DNA of 64,000 bases from DATMER01 sp963741305. Lineage in GTDB: Bacteria; Acidobacteriota; Thermoanaerobaculia; Multivoradales; UBA5704. Below the pieces are notes generated by a model. The model saw only the letters and a program-made list of their open reading frames with translations. It made no database searches and was not told where the DNA came from. A program made the translations under genes and the position numbers. The DNA lies in contig CAVUHL010000003.1 in the NCBI GenBank assembly GCA_963741305.1, positions 1,054,001-1,118,000 on the forward strand, given 5' to 3'. This document shows, piece after piece, positions 41,019 through 50,700 of the stretch (the first letter of the stretch is position 1; each line of letters begins with the position of its first letter).

Positions 41019-44000
41019 TCAGACTTGCGCCGGCCGTAGCTTCCGCACTGCCATCAGGGCCAGCAGCATCGCCAGGATCATCAAGCCCCACTGTCCGACC
41101 GTCGGGATGTCGGCGACGAACGGCAGCTCGAAGACGGTCGGCTCGCCGTTGTCCGTCGGGTCGCCGTTGTCGTCAGGATCGACGTCGTCACCGTCCTGCG
41201 AGATGTCGGTCACGACCTGGGTTCCCGGGCTCGTGCCGCTCGCCTGCACCTGGTTGGTGTAGGGACCCTCGTGGCCGCCGCTGTCCACCCGCACGGTGAG
41301 GGTGATGATTCCGGTCCCGCCCAACGCCAGCGTGTTGCCGCCCGCGAGCAGCGCCGTGTTGCCGGAGCCGTCGAAGCCGGGGTTCACGGTCATGTCGGGG
41401 CTCGTGAGCGACTGCACGGTGAAGGAGGCCGCCAGCGCGAAGGTGGCTGCGAGGTTCTCCGTGACCTGGACGCCCATCAGCGGCACGTTGCCGAGGTTGG
41501 CGACCCGGATCTCGAAGACGACGTCGTAGATGGTGCCTTCCACGCGGGTGAGGCCCGCCAGGCGCTTGGCCACGCCGATTTCAGGCTGCTCGGTCCCGAC
41601 CGTCGCGGGGTGGTCTTCGATCTCGCCATCCGGCGCCTGGCCGGTAACGCCCAGCCCGGACTGCGAGCTGATGCGGCAGCGCACCGGAGCGGTGCCCTGC
41701 GGCGATCCCACCGGGACCGGGAAGGTACGGGGGGAGACGGTGCTCGCGGCGATTGCCGCGTTCGTCACGACCTGCTCGCCGGCATCGAGCCAGCTTCCGT
41801 TCTGGTTGAAGTCGATCCAGCAGCTCACGATGCCGCCCGTGGCGCCCGTGGTGAGCTGGACCGTGCCATCGGTGCCGGGGATGAGGACGGCCGAGAAGAC
41901 CACGCCGTCCTCGTCGTCCGAGCCGGACGCATCGTCGCCCGTGAGACCGGCGTTCGGCTGTCCGTTCGCCTCGGTGTCCACGGTCGCTCCGAGAGTGGGG
42001 TTGGCCGTTGGCAGCACCAGGTGGCGGGCGCCGTTGGAGGCCAGCAGGGTGGGGTAGACCGGGTCGGGGGCGTCGCCGAAGTCGATGCCCATGATGGTCA
42101 CGGCCCAGTCTTCGACCTCGCCGTCCGCGGCCGGGCCGCCCGGGCCAGCGATGCCCGTGGAGGTGAGCCGGAAGCGGGCGTAGGAGAACGCGGAGCGGGC
42201 GTCGCAGGGCACGTTCACGACGAGCACGTTGGCGCCGGCCACGAGCGCGAGGCTGGTGGCGATACGGTCACGCGGGTCGCCGAAGGCGCCGTCGCCGTCG
42301 AAGTCGATCCACGCATCGAGGAGCGGCGTGGCGATGCCGGCCGTGTTGGTCAGGTTGATGGAGAGGTTCGCAGCGGTGCAGGCGACGAGGCCGCCGGCCG
42401 GGATCGTGACCCCGTCCTCGTCCGCGCCGTCGCCGATGGCGCCCACGGAGGGCTGGCCGTCGGTCTCGCTGTCCACGGTGGCGCCGAGGGAGAAGCCCGC
42501 GACGGTGCCGTGGTTCGGGCCGTTGCTGGCCACGAGGGTGCCGTAGGTGTCGGGTGCGTCGCCGAGGTCCACGTCGCCGACGTTGACGGCGTAGTCCTCG
42601 ACCTCACCGTCGGCCGCGGCGCCCGTGGGCGTCAGGCCGCCGGCCGAGGAGAGGCGGAAGCGGGCGTAGGTCGGGCTTTCGACCGCCGTGCACGGGACCG
42701 CGATGCTCAGCGGGTTCGCGCCGGCCGCGAGAGATTGGCCGGTGAAGACCTGCTCTCCCGCGTCGCCGAAGTCGCCGTCGGCGTTGAAGTCGATCCAGGC
42801 ATCCAGGAGGCCGCCCGCCGCCGAGGCGGAGACGGTCACCTGCGTGCTCTGGCAGGCGGTGAGCACGGAAGCGAAGGCCACCCCGTCCTCGTCGTCGAAG
42901 CAGGTGCCGATCCGGCTCGTCCCGGCCGAGGTGTCGTCGCCCGTGGCCGGAACATCCGGCTGGCCGTCGGCCTCGGTGTCCACACAGGCGCCGAGAAGGA
43001 GCGGTGCCTGCGGATCGATGGTGTGGCTCGCGGAGCCCGCGCCCTGGGTGCCGTAGGTATCGGGCGCGTCGCCGAAGTCGGTGCCGGTCACGGCCAGCAG
43101 GTAATCCTCGACCTCACCGTCGGCCGCCGGGCCGATGGGGGAGAGGCCGCCTGCCGTGGAGCAGCGGAAGCGGGCATAGGTCAGGCCCGGCACCGCGCCG
43201 GCCGGCACTGCCGGGGAGAGCTCGGTGGGGGGGCCGGCGGGCACGTTCAAATCCGTTGCGATCTGCTCGCCGGCCAAGTCGCCGAAGACGCCGCTGTGGT
43301 TCCAGTCCACCCAGGCATTCAGGGTGCAGGCCGCGGGGCCGTCGGCGGTCACCGAGAAGTCGGCGGTCCCCCCCGGAGCGAACGGTCCGGTGAAGGTCAC
43401 GCCGTCCTCGTCGTCCTGGCAGGTCCCGAAAGAGTCGTCGAGGCTGGCGAGGACATCCTGGTTGAAGCCACCGTCGGCGTCCACGCAGGAACCCAGGAAG
43501 GGGGCGCCGGCCACGTCGATGCGGTGATAGGCGCCGGTGTCCAGGGCCGTGGTGTTGTAGTCGCCCGGGGCGGTACCGGCTACCACGTCGGGAGCGTCGC
43601 CGTAGTCGTAATCAGGCGTGTCTGCCGTGGTCGCGAGGATGAAGCCGAAGTCCACGGTCAGGTTGGTGTCGTTGTTGCCGTCCTCGGCCGTGGGCTCGCC
43701 GTTGTCGGTGAGGGTCACGGGCAGGCTGGCGGTGAGCGCACCCACGTCCGTGCCGTTGTCGTCGCCGTTGACATCGTCGTCCGGGTCGGGCGCCGGGTCG
43801 TTGCCGGTGCTGGTAACCATCCCGGCCAGGGCGCCGCCGCCTGCGAAGCTCTGCGGCGCCACGACCACGATGTAGGTGCCCGGCGCGAGGTTCCCGAAGC
43901 CGTAGCGGCCGGCGAAGCCGCTCTGGGTCAGCGTGACGGTGGTGCCCAGGTACTCGTCCAGGGTCGGCTCGCCGTCACCGTTGTCGTCGAGGTAGAGGTT

Positions 44001-47000
44001 CATGCGTACGCCGTCGATCCCGAGCTCGCCGTTCTGCGGCTCGAACACGCCGTCGTTGTCGGTGTCGAACCAGACCTGGTCGCCCAGGGCGAGGGTGCCC
44101 GTGGCAGTAACCAGGCCTGCGTCGATGGTGAGGTTGACCTCGCCCGGGGCGAGGATGACGTTCTGTGTGACGCCATTGACAGCGGCGTCGGAGTCGACGG
44201 TGTCGTCGCCGCCCGCGTTCTGGCCGGTGAAGCCGGTCGCCGACGCCGGGAGGACGAACTCCACGAAGTAGTTGAGGCCAGGGATCAGGCCATCGAACAG
44301 GTAGTAGCCGGGCTGGCCGTAGACGTCGTCCGCGGTCACGGTCACCGCGGCCAGGGCGTCTCCCGTACCGGGTTCGGGGTTGCCATCGCCGTCGTCCACC
44401 CAGAGGCGCACGGTCACGCCGTTGGCGCCGTCGAAGGGCGACTCGTCCTGGATACCGTTGCTGTCACGGTCGAACCAGACGAAGTTGCCCAGGGCGGCGA
44501 GCTCGGTCGCAATGAGGCCGGCGTCGAGGTCCGGATTGTCCTCATTGGCGGCCAGCGTCACCACGGGCGTGCAGTTGGTCGCAGGATTGATGTCCGAGTC
44601 GAGGTTGTCCGCGCCCTGGTTCGGCGTGGTCACCACGAAAGTCGGGGGCGGCGTGAAGCAGACCAGGTAGCTGCCCGGAGCGAGGCCCGGGAAGCTGTAC
44701 CAGCCCGGCGCGCTGTCCGGGCCGTTGCTGGTGACCGTGGAGGAGAGCGGCACGTCGTCCAGGGTGCCGGGCAGGCCGTCGGGGCCCGGAGCGAACAGCC
44801 GGGTGTAGACGCCGTTGACGCCGGTCGGGCCGTCATTCTGGACGCCGTCGGCGTTGACGTCCACCCAGACGAAGTCGCCGAGGCGGGCAGCGTCGCAGGC
44901 GCCCAGGGTGACTCCCACCTTCTGCGGCTCGGCGGCGAGAGAGCCGAGGCCGTCAGCGCGGTCTGCCTGGTAGGCGAAGGAGTTGAAGGCGGGGTCGCCC
45001 GGCGGGACATTGCCCGGGGTCACCATGGAGAAGAAGAACTCGATGAAGTCGAAGGGATCGACGACCAGGCTGCCGAATTCGACCTTGAACGAGCGCACCG
45101 AGGTGATGGGATCGGGCGGTACCGTGGTCCAGTTCGGCGGATCGCAGGCGACCGTCGGGCCGCCCACTTCGCCGCGGCAGGGGTTGCCCGAGGTGGAGTA
45201 ATAGATGACGGTGCCCGGCGGCGGGGTGATCGGCGCGGCCAGGAGCGGCGTCCAGAGCGAGCCGCGGGGGTTGGTGTCGCGCACGCCGGTGTCCCCGACG
45301 AAGGGGAGGATGTCGATCAGCACGAAGTTCTGCATGGCCACGGTGCCCACGTTCTGCACCCGCAGCCGGTATTCGAGGGAGCCGCCGGTGAGCGTGCCGG
45401 CCGAGGTCGACACGGAGCCGCCGTCGCAGGTCCCCTGGATGGTCTTGCCGGAAACGAGCTGGGCGATGCCCGCCACGTTGATCGACTCGCTCTCGCGGCA
45501 GAGGAGCTCGGCCGTGTTGCCGTCCTCGTCCAGGTCCAGCGCATCGGCCTGGGAAGGCGTCGAGCAGCGCTGAGCCAGCCCCGGCGCGTCGTGCTCCAGG
45601 GTGAAGTCGTTGGCGAGGGGGCCGGACGGGGTGCCGTTGCGGATCGTGACCGTGATGTTGATGAACACCTGCTGGTTGACGCCCAGGTTGCCGCTGCCCG
45701 CGTTCCACCGCCAGCGCAGCAGGGTGCGGCCGGTGCCGGCGAAGTTCGGGATCTGGTCGAAGACCTGGGGAGCGGGCAGGCCGGTGCTCTGGTCGTCGAA
45801 AGCCCAGCTGACGAAGAGCAGGTTCACGGGCAGCAGGTCGGTGGCGACCAGGTTTTCCAGGGGGACTGGATCGCTCGACTGCGGCGCGCTGCGCACGCGC
45901 AGGCGGTAGCTCACCGACTGGCCCGGGTTGAACGGCCCGCCGCCGGAGAGGTTGTCCTTGGCCGGGTTGAGCTGGACGAACGGCCCGCTCACGTTGAAGC
46001 TCTCGCAGTCGTTGCGGTTGACGTTCGTGGGGCCCGCCGTGAACACGGCCGACAGGGCGGCGCAGTTCTGGATGGGGTCGCCGATGGCGACCGGGCCACC
46101 CGCGTTGTCCGGGTTGACGATCCGGCCGGTGATCAGGGGGCGGGCCGAGGAATTCATGCCGACCGCCGCCTGGCCGTACTCCCAGCGGATGCGCGTGATG
46201 TACTCGCCGGCTCCCAGGCCCGGGGGCGGGGCGGTCAGGGTCGTGCTGGTCGTCGTGTTCGGCGAGCTGCCCCAGAGGGTGAAGACGCCGAGTGCCGTGT
46301 TCTTCTCATAGCTCACCCGCACGCCTTCGCCGGCCGCGAAATCGGCGAGGTTGTTGTAGGCGCCGGTGGTGACGCTGAGCACCTGCATCTCGACCGGCAG
46401 CGTGTCGATGATCACCATGCTGTCGAGGGGCACGTTGCCGTTGTTGTTGACGTTGATGTCGTAGCTGAACGTCTGGTTGAGCGTCGGCGGATTGGGCGTG
46501 CCGCCCGCCATGTTCTTGGTGAACCCGGCTCCCGGGGCCGGCACGAACGTGGTCACCGGGTGGGTGACGCCCACGGGGCCGAAGGTCTCCGCCGGCTCGC
46601 CCAGGGGCGTTGCGTCGGCCGTGAACTCGTTCGTGATGTCAGTGCCCGAGGGGAACGTGGCGCTCGGGAAGGTGACGTTCACCAGGATGTCGCAGTTGCC
46701 TCCCGGGGTCAGCGGCACGGCGCACGGGCTCGTCCAGGTGACGGTCGCGGGGGTGGTGCCCACGCAGCCCGGCTGGCAGTCGGCCGCGGGCGTGGCGCCG
46801 TTGAAGACCGTGCCGGGGTGCAGGGTGTCGACTACGGGGCCGATGGCGGTGAGGTTCAGGGCGCCCGGGTTGTTGGGGACCGAGATGCGCAGCCGGTAGG
46901 TCTCCGGCAAGTCCAGGTTGGCCGGGGCCGTGGTGAGCGTCTTCGCGAGAGTCACCTGGACGGTGGCCACCGCCGTGACGTTCACCGGCGGTGTCGTGAA

Positions 47001-47453
47001 CGTCCCTGGTGCGGTCTCGAGGTTGATCCCGTCCGCGGTGTTCACGGCCACGGTGCCGTTGGCGGTCGAGCCCGCGGGGAAGCGGACGTTGATCAGCAGG
47101 TCGCCGCTGTTGCCGGCCGGCAACGGACTGATCAGCACGAACTGGACCCGCGTCCGGCCGCTGCCCCCGAAGTTCGGCGTGACGTTAATGGCCGCCACGT
47201 CGCCCGTGGGGCTGGCCGGAACGGTCGAAATGAACTGCACCTCCGCGGGCAGAAGGTCCACGACCTGGGCGCCGAGGCAGGGGCCGGACGTGCTGCTGCA
47301 GTTGTAGGTCAGCCGGTACCCGAAGGTCTGCCCGGTCTGCTTGGTGTTCCCGGGATCGACCTGGATGGCAGACTTGGTCAGAGGTTGGGCGATCGCCGGA
47401 CCGGCGAGCGCAAGGATGAAAAGGATTGCCGCTCGGAAAGCGATACGAAGCAT
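41019..47453 (-). CDS. Giant IPTL-CTERM surface protein (DUF11, SdrD-B, GEVED repeats)
   Basis: 2144 residues. Signal peptide 1-22; ATG 47453 after GAGGGGAAAAG. Residues 25-850 hold several DUF11-type repeats (conserved YDINVNNNGNVPLDSMVIIDTLP). Three SdrD-B-like repeats follow at about 857-1270 (LGDFVWVDVNADGVQ, LGNFVWFDRDSNGIQ, LGDQVWFDTDNDGVF), then four GEVED repeats at about 1283-1940, each with DxGDAPD...DGEVEDY/W or DGEIEDH, and a final DUF11 repeat to about 2090. The C-terminus carries IPTVGQWGLMIL, a membrane segment and RKLRP, an IPTL-CTERM sorting signal. Probably calcium-binding and exported to the cell surface. The neighbouring hybrid regulator may control it. Confidence 0.93.
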   Translation of the reverse strand: MLRIAFRAAILFILALAGPAIAQPLTKSAIQVDPGNTKQTGQTFGYRLTYNCSSTSGPCLGAQVVDLLPAEVQFISTVPASPTGDVAAINVTPNFGGSGRTRVQFVLISPLPAGNSGDLLINVRFPAGSTANGTVAVNTADGINLETAPGTFTTPPVNVTAVATVQVTLAKTLTTAPANLDLPETYRLRISVPNNPGALNLTAIGPVVDTLHPGTVFNGATPAADCQPGCVGTTPATVTWTSPCAVPLTPGGNCDILVNVTFPSATFPSGTDITNEFTADATPLGEPAETFGPVGVTHPVTTFVPAPGAGFTKNMAGGTPNPPTLNQTFSYDINVNNNGNVPLDSMVIIDTLPVEMQVLSVTTGAYNNLADFAAGEGVRVSYEKNTALGVFTLWGSSPNTTTSTTLTAPPPGLGAGEYITRIRWEYGQAAVGMNSSARPLITGRIVNPDNAGGPVAIGDPIQNCAALSAVFTAGPTNVNRNDCESFNVSGPFVQLNPAKDNLSGGGPFNPGQSVSYRLRVRSAPQSSDPVPLENLVATDLLPVNLLFVSWAFDDQSTGLPAPQVFDQIPNFAGTGRTLLRWRWNAGSGNLGVNQQVFINITVTIRNGTPSGPLANDFTLEHDAPGLAQRCSTPSQADALDLDEDGNTAELLCRESESINVAGIAQLVSGKTIQGTCDGGSVSTSAGTLTGGSLEYRLRVQNVGTVAMQNFVLIDILPFVGDTGVRDTNPRGSLWTPLLAAPITPPPGTVIYYSTSGNPCRGEVGGPTVACDPPNWTTVPPDPITSVRSFKVEFGSLVVDPFDFIEFFFSMVTPGNVPPGDPAFNSFAYQADRADGLGSLAAEPQKVGVTLGACDAARLGDFVWVDVNADGVQNDGPTGVNGVYTRLFAPGPDGLPGTLDDVPLSSTVTSNGPDSAPGWYSFPGLAPGSYLVCFTPPPTFVVTTPNQGADNLDSDINPATNCTPVVTLAANEDNPDLDAGLIATELAALGNFVWFDRDSNGIQDESPFDGANGVTVRLWVDDGDGNPEPGTGDALAAVTVTADDVYGQPGYYLFDGLIPGLNYFVEFVLPASATGFTGQNAGGDDTVDSDAAVNGVTQNVILAPGEVNLTIDAGLVTATGTLALGDQVWFDTDNDGVFEPQNGELGIDGVRMNLYLDDNGDGEPTLDEYLGTTVTLTQSGFAGRYGFGNLAPGTYIVVVAPQSFAGGGALAGMVTSTGNDPAPDPDDDVNGDDNGTDVGALTASLPVTLTDNGEPTAEDGNNDTNLTVDFGFILATTADTPDYDYGDAPDVVAGTAPGDYNTTALDTGAYHRIDVAGAPFLGSCVDADGGFNQDVLASLDDSFGTCQDDEDGVTFTGPFAPGGTADFSVTADGPAACTLNAWVDWNHSGVFGDLAGEQIATDLNVPAGPPTELSPAVPAGAVPGLTYARFRCSTAGGLSPIGPAADGEVEDYLLAVTGTDFGDAPDTYGTQGAGSASHTIDPQAPLLLGACVDTEADGQPDVPATGDDTSAGTSRIGTCFDDEDGVAFASVLTACQSTQVTVSASAAGGLLDAWIDFNADGDFGDAGEQVFTGQSLAAGANPLSIAVPCTAVESPTYARFRLSSAGGLTPTGAAADGEVEDYAVNVGDVDLGDAPDTYGTLVASNGPNHGTVAGFSLGATVDSETDGQPSVGAIGDGADEDGVTIPAGGLVACTAANLSINLTNTAGIATPLLDAWIDFDGDGAFGDPRDRIATSLALVAGANVLVVNVPCDARSAFSYARFRLTSTGIAGPGGPAADGEVEDWAVTIMGIDFGDAPDPVYPTLLASNGARHLVLPTANPTLGATVDTEANGQPNAGLTGDDASGSDDEDGVVFSAVLIPGTDGTVQLTTGATGGIVSCWIDFNQNGSWLDAGEQVVTNAAIAASTVSPRTFPVPVGSPQGTAPVRCRISSQSGLGVTGQAPDGEIEDHPATVGTEQPEIGVAKRLAGLTRVEGTIYDVVFEIRVANLGNVPLMGVQVTENLAATFALAASFTVQSLTSPDMTVNPGFDGSGNTALLAGGNTLALGGTGIITLTVRVDSGGHEGPYTNQVQASGTSPGTQVVTDISQDGDDVDPDDNGDPTDNGEPTVFELPFVADIPTVGQWGLMILAMLLALMAVRKLRPAQV

Positions 47454-47705
47454 ATGACTTTTCCCCTCATTCAAACGGTGACGCAAGTGACGATACATAG
47501 ATTCATGCCTCTGGGACCTAGGGTGTTTCCCTCAGGGCCGCCCTGGAACTTCCCTCATGGGCCAAACGTTGGGGGGCGGCCTGTGTAACCGGTTTCAGTT
47601 GATCGGCGGGGGATTATAGACGGATAGCGGAGCGGCGGGCCGTTATTTCCAGGATGCCGGCACCGCCGGAGCAACGGCTTGCCGCATGGAAGCAAGAGAG
47701 CTTGC
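47454..47705. other. Intergenic region upstream of the giant gene
   Basis: 252 bp between the giant gene and the regulator upstream. It contains a palindrome CAGGGCGGCCCTG and close CCCTCAGGG/CCCTAGG motifs (about 47517-47549), followed toward the gene by no clear -10 box. Possible regulator binding region; no gene seen. Confidence 0.35.
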
Positions 47706-50700
47706 TCAAAGACCGCGATGCCGGGCGGCGAAGACCGACGGGCGCTCGCCGTACCGCTCGTGGAAGGCGTTCGAGAAGTGCGCCACGCTCTTGAAGCCGA
47801 CCGCGTAGGCGATCTCGCTCACCGGTCCGGCGCCGGCCCGCAGGAGCTGCTCGGCGCGCTGGAGGCGCAGCGAGCGGATGAGCCCGGAGGGCGACTCGCC
47901 GGTGAGGGCCCGCAGCTTGCGCAGCAGATAGGAACGGTCGCAGCCCAGGGCCGAGGCGAGCGCTCCGACCGACAGCTCGGGATCGCCGAGGCGCTCCTCC
48001 AGGAGAGCCTGCACCCGCGCCAGGAGAGAATCGTCCGCCGGGGTCACGTGGACCTCCGACATGCGCAATGAGCGCGGAGGGGCCTGCGGCCCGATCCGCT
48101 CCAGCAGCCGCTTGCGGGAGGCGATCAGGTTGTCCACCCGCGCGCGCAGCTCGCGCGGATCGAAAGGCTTGACGAGGTAGTCGTCGACCCCGTCGCGCAG
48201 CCCCTGGATGCGGCTCTCGGCCGAAGCCTTGGCGGTGAGGAGGATCACGGGCACGAGCTCCAGCTCGGGATCCTCGCGCAGGCTCCGGAACAGGGCATTG
48301 CCGTCGAGCCCGGGCATCATGACGTCGCTGACCACGAGGTCGGGCGTGAGCTGCCGGGCGCGCTCGAGCCCTTCGATGCCGTCGGCCGCCTCCACCACCC
48401 GGTACTCGGGCTCGAGATGGCGCCGGATGTAGGCTCGGATCTCGTCGTTGTCGTCCACCACCAGGATGGTGGTCCGGTCCTCATTCGACTCGGGCGCAGG
48501 CTCAGGCTCAGGCTCGGTGGCTGGTTCGGGCGGGTCGTCCGGGATTGGCGTGCCCTCGTACTTTTCCACCGCCGGCTCTCCCTCCAGCTTCCCGCGACGC
48601 AGGCTGACCGTGAAGCAGGCGCCCCGGCCCTCCTCGCTCGCCACGGAGATCGAGCCCCCGTGCAGCTCGACGAGCTGCCGGGCGAGCTCCAGCCCAATCC
48701 CCGCGCCCGGCCACTGTCTGCCCGTGGTCTCTACTTGGTAGAAGCGCTCGAAGATTCGCTCCAACTGGTCTGCCGGGATGCCGGGGCCGTCGTCCCGGAC
48801 GCGGACCTCTACGTGATCGGTCTCCGTCGCCACCGTCACCTGAACCCTGCCGTCCCGGGGCGTGAACTTGAGCGCGTTGCCCAGCAGGTTGTCGAAGACC
48901 TTCTCGAGCTGCGTCTCATCGAACCAGATCTCGACCGGCTCCGCCGGAGCCTCCAGGGAGAGATCGATCCGCCTGCGCTCGGCGAGAGGAAGGAAGGTCT
49001 CCACCCGCTCGCGCACATGCGCCGCGAGATCGCCGCGCCGCGGCCGGAGGCGCAGGCGTCCGGCGTCGAGCCGCGCTACGTCCAGAAGCTGGTCGACGAG
49101 CCCGAGCAGGCGCCCCGCGTTGCGCAGAGCCACCTCGACCTGGCCGGCCGCCTCCTTGCGCAGCGGGCCGAAGCGCCCGTCGAGGAGGTCCCGGAGGGGG
49201 CCGAGGGTGAGGGTCAGCGGCGTGCGCAGCTCGTGCGAGACGTTGGCGAAGAGCTGGGACTTGAGATGGTCGAGCTCGCGCAGCTTCTCGGCCTGCTCGG
49301 CGATGATGGCCGTGCGCTCCTCCACGACGCGCTCGAGAGCCTGCGCGCGCGCCCTCTGGCGGGCTCCCCAGAGCCGGACCCCCGCGAGGAGGACCGCGCC
49401 GGCCGCCAGCGCGCAGGCGAGGAGGAAGGCGCGGGTCTCGTAAAAGCGGGGCACCAGCTCTATTGGTATCCCGGCGGGCTGGCTCCAGTCCCCGCCCGGG
49501 GCAGCCGCGGCGACCTCGAAGACGTAGCTCCCCGGAGGCACCTTCGTATAGACGGCCTCGCGCCGTGCCCCGGCATCGATCCACTCGCGGTCGTAAGGAG
49601 TCAGCCGGAAACGGAACCTCTGCCGCTGGGGAGCCTGGAAAGACGGGGCCGTGAACTCGACGGCGAAGCTGCGCTGCGCGGGGGACAGGCGTGTCTCCCT
49701 CTCTAGGGGGACCTCCTCGCCGCCCGCCAGCAGGCGCACCACGTGCGGCCGGGGCGTCGGGCCGCCGTGCAGGATCTGGCGGGGATCGACGCGCACCACT
49801 CCCGCGATCGTGGGGAACCAGATCCTGCCGGAGCGGTCGCGGAAGCCGGAGTCCTGTCCGCCTCCGTTGGCTTCCCGCGCCCGCATGCCGTCGCGCTCGG
49901 TGTATGCAACTGTCTCGACCCTCGCGGCCCGGCCGTCGGCCACCGCGTCCAGATCCCGCAGGCGGACGCTAAAGATGCCCTGGTTGCTGCTCATCCAGAG
50001 GTTGCCGAGGCCGTCGGGAACGATCTGGTGGATGCCGTTCGAGTGGAGTCCCTGGCGCTGGCTGAGCACGGCTATCCGAAGCGATTTGGGGTCGAGCCGG
50101 TTGAGGCCGCGGTTCTCGGTGCCGATCCACAGGCGGCCGTCGGGCGCCACCCAGATCGACCGCACCAGGTCGCTCGAGAGGCCCAGGACGGAAGTGAAGC
50201 GGCCGTCCTTGAACCGGATCACGCCGCCGCCGTTGGTACCGAGCCAAAGGGCGCCGTCCTTCGTCTCCCGAATCACACGGATCCAGGGGAAGGGGAGGCC
50301 GTCCGCCTGGCGGATCCACGACCACCGGTCTCCTTCGCGGCGGAAGAGCCCGACGTTCGTGCCCACCCAGAGCACGCCGCGGGCGTCCTCGTGGATGGCC
50401 CGCACCTCGGCCGTCCTCAGGGCCTCGGGGCCGGCTTGCTCGAAGCCACCGCCGTCCAGGCGGAAGAGCCCCCGCAACGTGGTGCCGACCCAGAGGTCGC
50501 CCGCCCGGTCGCGCAGGAACGAAAGCACGCTCTGCTGCGGCTCCGGCAGGGGCGGAAGCGGGCGGAAGCGCCGGGCGCCCGGAGCGAGGGCGGAGGCCTG
50601 CTCGAAGCCGCCGGCGAGCACCGTGCCGTCGCGGTCCTCGTAGACCGCGTACACCAGCGGATCCGGAAGCCCCTCGGCGAAGGTGGCGACGCGCGCCGGG

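Noticed and set aside
41271..47588. A 2105-codon plus-strand frame opposite the giant gene
   Set aside because: It is the antisense of a very GC-rich gene with few stops; the minus strand has signal peptide, repeats, sorting signal and terminator.
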